NCBI GenBank assembly: GCA_017442025.1
Contig: JAFSBD010000306.1
Coordinates: 1 to 11,588, forward strand
Direction: 5' to 3'
Source of the DNA: Clostridia bacterium
GTDB taxonomy: Bacteria > Bacillota > Clostridia > Oscillospirales > QAKW01
DNA: 11,588 nt
This document shows positions 1 to 4,841 of this stretch, in pieces. The position numbers and the translations under genes are program-made. The notes under the pieces are model-generated. The model was not told the origin of the DNA, did no database searches, and saw nothing but the letters and a program-made list of their open reading frames with translations. Numbering within the stretch: the stretch's first letter is position 1; each line of letters starts with the position of its first letter.

Positions 1-1
1 A

Positions 2-640
2 AGGACTTCTACACCCCATAAGATTTTAACCGTCGTAGGAACAATTTTGTGCATTATCCTGATCCCCATCCTACTTATTAACCTCACCCTTATTGCAAAA
101 AGCTACATCAATAAAGATGAGGTCCCCGCCATTGCAGGAACCATGCCCCTCATCGTTTTAACCGATTCCATGCACCCTGAAATCGAAAGCGGCGATCTCA
201 TCATCTGCCATACCATTGAGGCGGAGGACGTTAAGGTCAAGGATGTTGTTGCCTTTTTCGATCCCGCCGGTAACGGAACCAGCATTGTTACTCACCGGGT
301 AATTGAAATCATTGAAAAGGATGATGAACTTTTCTTCCGCACCCGTGGTGACAACAACAATACCGAGGATAAAGAACTTGTTCCCGCCGCCAATCTGGTA
401 GGCATTTATCAGTCGAGAATCGCCGGGGCCGGTCATATCGCCATGTTTATGCAATCCCCGACCGGATTGATCATTTGCGTGATCCTCCCCATCCTTCTCC
501 TGGTTGGCTACGATATTATTCGCCGCCGTATTTACGAAAAGAACAAAAAAGAAGATACCGATGCTCTGCTTGCCGAGCTGGAAGCGCTGAGAGCTGAAAA
601 GGCCGCAGCAAACGCTTCTGATAGCGCAAGCGAAAACTAA
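2..640 (+). CDS. SipW-type (ER-like) signal peptidase I, 5' partial
   Basis: Membrane peptidase expected to remove signal peptides from the YAKY-type fibre proteins encoded downstream. The frame is open from base 2 to the stop at 638-640, with no stop before the window edge. A TTG exists at 47, but it lies inside the first membrane segment (codons at about 23-106), so the true start is outside the window. The sequence shows the catalytic serine in TDSMHP (Ser codon 167-169), a histidine in VTHRV (codon 293-295) where eubacterial Lep enzymes have lysine, and an aspartate in TRGDNN (codon 350-352). That Ser-His-Asp pattern defines the SipW/archaeal/ER-type family. A second membrane segment (LIICVILPILLLVGY, about 461-515) is followed by a charged, coiled-coil-like tail rich in Glu, Lys and Ala. 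It precedes the main TasA-like gene by 167 bases. The family call is firm; cargo specificity is inferred from position. Confidence 0.9.
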   Translation, partial: RTSTPHKILTVVGTILCIILIPILLINLTLIAKSYINKDEVPAIAGTMPLIVLTDSMHPEIESGDLIICHTIEAEDVKVKDVVAFFDPAGNGTSIVTHRVIEIIEKDDELFFRTRGDNNNTEDKELVPAANLVGIYQSRIAGAGHIAMFMQSPTGLIICVILPILLLVGYDIIRRRIYEKNKKEDTDALLAELEALRAEKAAANASDSASEN

Positions 641-807
641 GAATGTATATTCTTCCCTCGGAAGCCACGTCCGGGGATGATATATAAATGCCGCGGCATT
701 CTCTGCGGATGGGTTATTCGTTTGAATGCCCGGTAAACTATCTTTCCCGGAAAGGGGAAGAATAATTAGAAGGCTAAAAAGCCGAATAAGAAAGGAGTTT
801 TTCTACT
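641..807 (+). other. leader region before the first TasA-like gene, with short inverted repeats
   Basis: This 167-base spacer is longer than most gaps in the locus. It holds a perfect 14-bp palindrome with no loop (AATGCCGCGGCATT, 687-700), a small CTTCC/GGAAG hairpin just after the upstream stop (652-664), an inverted repeat CTTTCC-C-GGAAAG (742-754), and GGCT-AAAA-AGCC (772-783) just ahead of the ribosome site AAAGGAG (791-797). I could not find a convincing sigma-A -35/-10 pair. The palindrome could be an operator and the hairpins could shape the 5' end of the fibre-gene mRNA, but neither role is shown by the sequence. Confidence 0.3.
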
Positions 808-1572
808 ATGAAGAAAAACAAGATGATGAGAGTTGCTTCCGCTCTGTTGGTAGCAGTTCTCCTGACCACCAGTGTGATCAGCGGCACTTATGCGAAGTAT
901 ACCACCGCTGAAGAAGCCGGCGATACCGCTCGAGTTGCAAAGTGGGGCGTAGGTATTACCACTTCCGGCACTTTGTTCGCAGAGCAGTATAAGGATGCTC
1001 CTATCGCAAATGCAAGTGATGATTCAATCACTGTTCAAGTTGCTAACCATGCCGATGCAACTACCGATAACGTCGTTGCCCCCGGCACCAAAAACGAAGA
1101 CGGAATCACATTTACTTTGACCGGTACACCCGAGGTGGATCTTGCATTGACCATCGCTGTTGAAACCAAGGATATCGTCCTGCCCAAAAAGGATGGTTAT
1201 ACCGACTACACTGATGGTAATAAGGTAGATACTTTCGATTTGGCCAATGACTACCATCCCGTTGTATTTACATTGACCAATGGTGCAGGAGGCACCTTAG
1301 CAACCGGCACAATTGAGGCAATCAAAACATATCTGGAAGGTTTGACCCGTGCAAAAATCGATTCCAACACTAATTTGGACACTTATTTTGTAGGCACTGA
1401 TGGCACTACAAAAACTGATGGCACCTATAAGCTTACTTGGGAATGGGCTTTTGAACAAAATAACAAAGCAGATACCTACATTGGTAATGTAATCGCAGGA
1501 ACTGTTACAGATGCAACATGCAAAACTGATATTTCCTTTGACATTACCATTACTGCCGATCAGATCAACTAA
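808..1572 (+). CDS. TasA/camelysin-like fibre protein with SipW-type signal peptide
   Basis: Likely the main secreted fibre subunit, exported and matured by a SipW-type peptidase. The 254-residue product starts with a basic segment and a hydrophobic core (residues 9-26), then GTYAKY (26-31), the hallmark of SipW-type signal peptides. By analogy with TasA, cleavage would follow Ala29, leaving about 225 residues. Right after the site comes GDTARVAKWGV (38-48), a motif that recurs in the 3194 gene. The mature part is acidic, Thr/Asp/Gly-rich and predicted all-beta. Near the C terminus it carries WEWAFE...ADTYIGN (W211, W213, G226), shared with the LPXTG protein downstream. A single cysteine (C238) is present. 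The ribosome site AAAGGAG at 791-797 sits ten bases before the ATG. TasA-family membership rests on signal peptide, motifs and context; overall similarity to Bacillus TasA looks low. Fibre formation is inferred. Confidence 0.82.
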   Translation: MKKNKMMRVASALLVAVLLTTSVISGTYAKYTTAEEAGDTARVAKWGVGITTSGTLFAEQYKDAPIANASDDSITVQVANHADATTDNVVAPGTKNEDGITFTLTGTPEVDLALTIAVETKDIVLPKKDGYTDYTDGNKVDTFDLANDYHPVVFTLTNGAGGTLATGTIEAIKTYLEGLTRAKIDSNTNLDTYFVGTDGTTKTDGTYKLTWEWAFEQNNKADTYIGNVIAGTVTDATCKTDISFDITITADQIN

Positions 1573-1605
1573 TCTATAATCGTCAAAAAACTCGAATGAA
1601 TGAAC

Positions 1606-1644
1606 GATCCGCCCAAGCCCCTCGTGGCGGGGATTGGGCGGATC
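1606..1644 (+). terminator. strong intercistronic hairpin, possible partial terminator or attenuator
   Basis: Arms GATCCGCCCAA (1606-1616) and TTGGGCGGATC (1634-1644) pair perfectly over 11 bp, and CCCC/GGGG (1618-1621 with 1629-1632) extends the stem beyond one mismatch. It lies 33 bases after the stop of the TasA-like gene. A run of five T begins only 11 bases after the stem, so it is not a textbook intrinsic terminator. It may act as a leaky terminator or as a 3' stabiliser that lets the fibre subunit be made in excess over the genes that follow. Confidence 0.55.
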
Positions 1645-1655
1645 ACTTTCTGAAT

Positions 1656-1691
1656 TTTTCAATAGACGAAAAATATTTCGTCTATTGAAAA
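1656..1691 (+). other. perfect 16-bp hairpin with AATA loop between the fibre gene and the LPXTG gene
   Basis: TTTTCAATAGACGAAA (1656-1671) is followed by AATA and the exact reverse complement (1676-1691). The 3' side ends in AAAA rather than a T-run, so intrinsic termination in the + direction is unlikely. The stem is long and uninterrupted enough to suit double-strand-specific RNA processing or a DNA-binding operator. It begins 12 bases after the previous hairpin and ends 23 bases before the ribosome site of the next gene. Confidence 0.55.
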
Positions 1692-1714
1692 GTCCGGAAG
1701 GGTAATCTATGAAA

Positions 1715-1720
1715 AGGAGG
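1715..1720 (+). promoter_or_regulatory. ribosome binding site AGGAGG that decides the start at 1733
   Basis: A perfect AGGAGG lies 12 bases before the ATG at 1733. An in-frame ATG at 1709 overlaps the upstream edge of this site and has no ribosome site of its own, so the 1733 start is preferred. Confidence 0.8.
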
Positions 1721-1732
1721 AATTTTGCAATC

Positions 1733-2617
1733 ATGGAACAAAAAAAGAATAGCAAAAGCAAAATATTATGGTTGCTTGTTCTCCTCTTATTTATAGGTGT
1801 TGCGGCAACTACTGTTACCTTCACCCATATTTTAAACGGTTTCCTTCCCGATGATCAGGGAGCCATCTCCCTGCAACCCGAGGATTCCTCTTCGGGCAAA
1901 GGGGAGCTTGATGATCAGGCAACGGAAAAGCCTTCCGCCACGCCCCAAGCGACCACCCCAAAACCCAACTTTGAAGCTTCGGACGATCAAGGCGCATGGA
2001 AAACGAATACCCAGGTTGAGATCTTCAAAATTTCCTATCAAAACGGTGAAAAAGGGGTTACCATCCAAAGCGACAGCGGCTATTCTGTTATTGCTCCGGG
2101 TGCAAAAAACTCCTATACCTTCAAATTTAAAAATACAGGGAATGCCGCCTTGGATTACACTCTGGAAATGGATGCAACGGTCTCCCCTGCCAATTATTCC
2201 ATCCCCCTTACCGCAAAAATCAATCGCTACGACGGCACATGGATTTTAGGAGATCGGGAGCAATTCGCATCTATTCCGGAATTGGATGCGGCCGAAGATC
2301 GCGCCACTTTAGGCGCGGGAAGATATACCTATTACACCCTGGACTGGGTTTGGCCCTTTGAAGGGGAAGATGACGCGCTGGATACCCTGCTTGGCAATGC
2401 GGCCGCAGACCAAGAGATCACCTTCACCTTATGGCTCAAAACAACAGCCACCCAAAGCAGCGATCCCCATGCCGATGGCGGAATTTCTCTGCCGGACACC
2501 GGCGACCATACGAATCTTACCTTCTGGTTTGTAATTATGGTTGGCTCGCTGATTGTAATGATCCTTCTTTTCCTTCTCGATAAGAAAGATCGGCGAGATG
2601 AAAAAGCGGAGGCGTAA
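1733..2617 (+). CDS. LPXTG-anchored TasA-like protein, candidate fibre anchor
   Basis: Probably a wall-anchored member of the fibre system. The 294-residue product has a basic N terminus and a hydrophobic stretch (residues 11-28) that serves as signal peptide or signal anchor; it lacks the YAKY motif of its neighbours. Residues 40-90 form a Pro/Ser/Thr/acidic linker of the kind that spans the cell wall. Residues 93-240 form a beta-rich domain ending in DWVWPFE...LDTLLGN (W205, W207, G221), matching the C-terminal motif of the 808 gene product. The end is a classical sorting signal: LPDTG (253-257), hydrophobic segment (about 264-282), then KKDRRDEK. No sortase is encoded in the window, so a housekeeping enzyme elsewhere would be needed. 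By position it resembles the tapA slot of tapA-sipW-tasA, but no homology to TapA is claimed. The ORF is intact, and its stop lies six bases before the next start. Confidence 0.85.
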   Translation: MEQKKNSKSKILWLLVLLLFIGVAATTVTFTHILNGFLPDDQGAISLQPEDSSSGKGELDDQATEKPSATPQATTPKPNFEASDDQGAWKTNTQVEIFKISYQNGEKGVTIQSDSGYSVIAPGAKNSYTFKFKNTGNAALDYTLEMDATVSPANYSIPLTAKINRYDGTWILGDREQFASIPELDAAEDRATLGAGRYTYYTLDWVWPFEGEDDALDTLLGNAAADQEITFTLWLKTTATQSSDPHADGGISLPDTGDHTNLTFWFVIMVGSLIVMILLFLLDKKDRRDEKAEA

Positions 2618-2623
2618 AAACTC

Positions 2624-3172
2624 TTGAAAATCAGTTGGAAAAACATCATACGGCTCACCCTTTTGGTGCTCTGCGGTGCGGCTTTGGGCATCAACATTTA
2701 CCTTGCAAACGCCGGCCGCTTAGTTGGAAACCAGTTGCCAATGCCCTTTGGCTACGGTGCAGCGGTGGTTCTTTCGGGAAGTATGGAGCCTGAGCTTTCA
2801 AAGGGGGATCTGATCGTTGTTGGTGAGCAAGAAGCTTATCAAATGGATGACATCGTTGTCTTCCAGGATGGAAATTCTTTGATCGTTCATCGAATTATTG
2901 ATATCACCGACGATGCGATCACCACCCGCGGAGATGCAAACAACACAGCGGATAACCCCATCCATCCATCCGATATAAAAGGCAAGGTTTTATTCTGGAT
3001 CCCCTTTATCGGAACTTTGATCAACTTTATTAAAACACCGATCGGCACCCTCTGCCTGATTGCTCTTGCCATTCTTTTGGTAGAGCTCCCCCGCCAAAAG
3101 GAAAAAAAGAAAGACGATGAAGCCCGCCAGAAAATCATCGATGAGATCAATCGCCTGAAAGAACAAAATTAA
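2624..3172 (+). CDS. second SipW-type signal peptidase I
   Basis: A complete 182-residue membrane peptidase of the Ser-His type. It has a first membrane segment at residues 10-28, catalytic Ser53 in SGSMEPE, His89 in VHRII, Asp104 in TRGDAN, a second membrane segment at about 136-154, and a Lys/Glu-rich cytoplasmic tail. The start is TTG; the only ATG nearby is residue 40, which would lose the first membrane segment. A GGAGG at 2608-2612, inside the end of the LPXTG gene, serves it, so translation is probably coupled to that gene. It is clearly divergent from the peptidase at 2-640, which argues for division of labour rather than recent duplication. Likely cargo is the YAKY-type protein encoded immediately downstream, the one at 3983, or the LPXTG protein; cargo assignment is inferred. 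Confidence 0.92.
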   Translation: MKISWKNIIRLTLLVLCGAALGINIYLANAGRLVGNQLPMPFGYGAAVVLSGSMEPELSKGDLIVVGEQEAYQMDDIVVFQDGNSLIVHRIIDITDDAITTRGDANNTADNPIHPSDIKGKVLFWIPFIGTLINFIKTPIGTLCLIALAILLVELPRQKEKKKDDEARQKIIDEINRLKEQN

Positions 3173-3193
3173 CAATAGGAGCATAGCAAAATC

Positions 3194-3688
3194 ATGCGCA
3201 ACCAGCAACAAGCAAAAATGAATATCCCCATTTGTTTGGCCGGCATTTTGCTTTGCCTGACGCTCTTTTCCCTCCATTTCACCGGCGGGTTATATGCCAA
3301 ATATACAGCCAAGGGTTCGGGGGGCGACGATGCAAGAGTTGCCCGCTTCAACATAACGGAAGATCGGTCCAATTTCTCCGAGACCCTGAAAATTGAAACC
3401 ACCCCCGGAAAGGTGGAAGAAAAGATCATCGTTACCAATAGCAGCGAGGTTGCGATTGCCTACACGGTAACGATCAAAAACAGGACCCAAAATATCCCCT
3501 ATTCTTTCTCGGTGGATAACAGCGCCCCCTCTTTAGATGAGTGCAGCGTTACCCATTATTTAGAACCCAACACTTCGAGCGCAGAAATTCCCATCGTTGC
3601 AGAATGGGAAAACAACGAAACCGCCACCAACTATATCGGCATGGTAGATCTGATCGATATTACCATTCATGCACAACAGGTAGATTAG
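3194..3688 (+). CDS. small TasA-like secreted protein with SipW-type signal peptide
   Basis: A minor fibre-type subunit is the best guess. The 164-residue product has a hydrophobic core (residues 11-30) and LYAKYTAK (33-40), giving probable cleavage after Ala35 and a mature part of about 129 residues. DDARVARF (45-52) repeats the motif that follows the cleavage site in the 808 gene product. The body is beta-rich, with a segment PGKVEEKIIVTNSSEVAIAY (71-90) typical of this family's strand pairs. AEWENN...TNYIGM (W138, G149) corresponds to the C-terminal Trp/Gly motif of its neighbours. AGGAG at 3177-3181 precedes the ATG by 12 bases, and the gap from the peptidase gene is 21 bases, so the two are co-translated neighbours. 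The stop codon TAG is formed by TA plus the first G of the inserted element at 3688. Confidence 0.8.
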   Translation: MRNQQQAKMNIPICLAGILLCLTLFSLHFTGGLYAKYTAKGSGGDDARVARFNITEDRSNFSETLKIETTPGKVEEKIIVTNSSEVAIAYTVTIKNRTQNIPYSFSVDNSAPSLDECSVTHYLEPNTSSAEIPIVAEWENNETATNYIGMVDLIDITIHAQQVD

Positions 3689-3707
3689 GGTAGAGCAAAT
3701 AATCCAA
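3688..3707 (+). repeat. left terminal inverted repeat of the MITE-like element
   Basis: Begins GGGTAGAGCAAATAATCC and is the reverse complement of 3940-3959, with one mismatch (A at 3698 opposite C at 3949, where the right arm would require G). It is preceded by TA, which is also the first two bases of the upstream gene's stop codon. Confidence 0.8.
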
Positions 3708-3756
3708 ACCCGCCTCAAAGCGGGATCTTTCGGTGCTTTTTACCCAAATCATTCTT

Positions 3757-3774
3757 GTAAGGCGCAAGCCTTAC
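3757..3774 (+). other. hairpin with GNRA tetraloop inside the element
   Basis: GTAAGGC (3757-3763), loop GCAA, GCCTTAC (3768-3774): a perfect 7-bp stem closed by a GNRA-class tetraloop. Such a stable RNA fold suggests the element is structured when it is transcribed within the operon. Confidence 0.55.
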
Positions 3775-3831
3775 TGCAACCGATTCGAATAAAAATCCCT
3801 TAAAATTCCTCTCTTTGAGGTCAAAGATTTT

Positions 3832-3930
3832 GAAAGGAGCGGATTTTTGTTCAATCAAGGAATAAAACGCAGCCAATACTGTCGTATTGGCGAGTATTTT
3901 AACACAGCGTGAGCAAAAATCCGCCTTTTC
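3832..3930 (+). other. long imperfect hairpin in the element
   Basis: The outer arms GAAAGGAGCGGATTTTTGTTC (from 3832) and GAGCAAAAATCCGCC (from 3911) pair through an 11-bp perfect core (3839-3849 with 3914-3924). The tip is GCCAATAC-TGTC-GTATTGGC (3872-3891). Between core and tip are internal loops. The GGATTTTTGTTC strand can also pair with an upstream copy (3782-3798), giving two exclusive folds. Confidence 0.55.
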
Positions 3931-3939
3931 AAAAAGAGC

Positions 3940-3959
3940 TTGGATTATTCGCTCTACCC
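3940..3959 (-). repeat. right terminal inverted repeat of the MITE-like element
   Basis: Reads TTGGATTATTCGCTCTACCC on the + strand and is followed by TA. It mirrors 3688-3707 at 19 of 20 positions. The next gene's ribosome site begins five bases after the repeat. Confidence 0.8.
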
Positions 3960-3963
3960 TAAC

Positions 3964-3971
3964 GAAAGGAG
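3964..3971 (+). promoter_or_regulatory. ribosome binding site GAAAGGAG that decides the start at 3983
   Basis: GAAAGGAG lies 11 bases before the in-frame ATG at 3983. The reading frame is open further upstream, to a TTG at 3887, but that stretch lies inside the inserted element and has no ribosome site, so it is not accepted as coding. Confidence 0.8.
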
Positions 3972-3982
3972 CATGGCTGCAG

Positions 3983-4804
3983 ATGTTTAAGACCGACCAT
4001 AAAAAAATACCTACGCCGATTCAAAAATGCGTCCTTATAGTCTTAGCGGCCATTTTGTTGATTTCTGTTTTCGGTGGAGTTTATGCAAAATATATCCATG
4101 GCAACAGCGGATCAAACCTCTTTGGTGCAAAGGAATTTTACTTCACAAGCAATTTGCTGAAAGAAGATGCTGCCAAATATGTTTTGAACTCTAATGCCAA
4201 AGAAGTTTCCTTCACCTTGGGAAATCATGAAGATAAACTGCGTTTTTCCCGAGATACGATCCAATACGAGGTTTCAGTCGAAGAAAAAGACAGAGGAACC
4301 GCCCCTGAGATTCAGTATTCCGATGCAGAAAAACGCCTTGCAAGCGGCGGTGTTTCCGAAACGACTGTTACCCTTAAAAACCTTGAAATGGGAAAAACCT
4401 ATCTTGTTACCGCAACGGGCGAAGCAGGCTACAGCAAAACACTAAAGGCCGAGTTTACAGTTTCCGATCAAGCCGAAAATGTTTATAAACATCTGGATAC
4501 ATCCAATGATGCCTATCTTTTGCTTACTGTCTGGACCGAAAATGTTAAAGGGGATCTGACCGTAACTGCCCCCGCAAATCTGGTCCCCGATAATACCGAT
4601 CCCATTCTTGAAACGGTAACCAACTATACAGGCGATTCTTATACAGCCTGCACCTTTACCGATAATGAAAACTTTGATCAAACCTATTCTTCCTATACAT
4701 ACCGATTTTTCATCCAAGTCGACAGCACCTATTCTTTAAGTGATTTCGACATTACCTTTCATCAAGATGGGGTTCACTATATCGAAGTAGAATCCGATCT
4801 GTAA
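3983..4804 (+). CDS. secreted protein with SipW-type signal peptide, unknown fold
   Basis: The 273-residue product has a hydrophobic core (residues 15-30) followed by GGVYAKYIHG (31-40), so it should be cut after Ala35 by a SipW-type peptidase. Unlike the two TasA-like neighbours it lacks the DARVA motif; instead GAKEFYFTSNLL (48-59) follows, a pattern I associate with a separate group of clostridial YAKY proteins. Residues about 85-185 resemble a fibronectin-III-like beta sandwich (strand pattern around VTLKNLEMGKTYLVTA). The C-terminal part is Thr/Tyr/Asp-rich and beta-like (TYRFFIQVDS). There is no wall-sorting motif or second membrane segment, so the mature product is secreted or fibre-associated. 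It sits 37 bases before the giant gene and was probably co-transcribed with the 3194 gene before the element inserted. Role as a minor subunit or linker to the giant protein is inferred. Confidence 0.72.
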   Translation: MFKTDHKKIPTPIQKCVLIVLAAILLISVFGGVYAKYIHGNSGSNLFGAKEFYFTSNLLKEDAAKYVLNSNAKEVSFTLGNHEDKLRFSRDTIQYEVSVEEKDRGTAPEIQYSDAEKRLASGGVSETTVTLKNLEMGKTYLVTATGEAGYSKTLKAEFTVSDQAENVYKHLDTSNDAYLLLTVWTENVKGDLTVTAPANLVPDNTDPILETVTNYTGDSYTACTFTDNENFDQTYSSYTYRFFIQVDSTYSLSDFDITFHQDGVHYIEVESDL

Positions 4805-4841
4805 AAAACAACCTATTTTAAATATAAAGGAGTGATACGCA

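Larger units (their letters stand above)
3688..3959. mobile_element. MITE-like insertion: 272 bp, 20-bp terminal inverted repeats, TA flanks, no coding capacity
   Basis: The ends are inverted repeats (3688-3707 and 3940-3959) matching at 19 of 20 positions, and TA flanks both sides (3686-3687, 3960-3961). The interior has no convincing ORF but is full of secondary structure: CCCGC/GCGGG (3709-3724), GTAAGGC-GCAA-GCCTTAC (3757-3774), CCTC/GAGG (3808-3820), and a long hairpin at 3832-3930. Small size, terminal repeats, TA duplication and structured non-coding interior fit a miniature element mobilised by a Tc1/mariner or IS630-type transposase. Deleting the element with one TA turns the upstream stop into TAA and leaves 20 bases to the next ATG, like the other operon gaps. 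No transposase is present, so family assignment is inferred. A conserved cis-acting RNA is the alternative. Confidence 0.7.

Noticed and set aside
726..911. 61-codon + strand open frame overlapping the start of the first TasA-like gene
   Set aside because: Out of frame with the well-supported 808 start, with no ribosome site, and an Arg-rich product with no recognisable features.
1685..1713. TTGAAA (1685-1690) with TATGAA (1708-1713) at 17-base spacing as a promoter for the LPXTG gene
   Set aside because: The -10 is poor, and a start point about seven bases later would fall at the end of the ribosome site. TTGAAA is also simply part of the 16-bp hairpin.
1709..1735. ATG at 1709 as the start of the LPXTG protein
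   Set aside because: It precedes and overlaps the AGGAGG at 1715-1720, which is placed properly for the ATG at 1733. No ribosome site serves 1709.
3757..3891. CRISPR-like or tandem repeats between the 3194 and 3983 genes
   Set aside because: The repeats are inverted and of differing sequence. There are no regularly spaced direct repeats, so they are hairpins of the inserted element.
3887..3982. TTG at 3887 as start of the YAKY protein at 3983
   Set aside because: The added residues come from the right part of the MITE-like element, and no ribosome site precedes 3887. GAAAGGAG sits correctly before 3983, and the signal peptide then begins normally.
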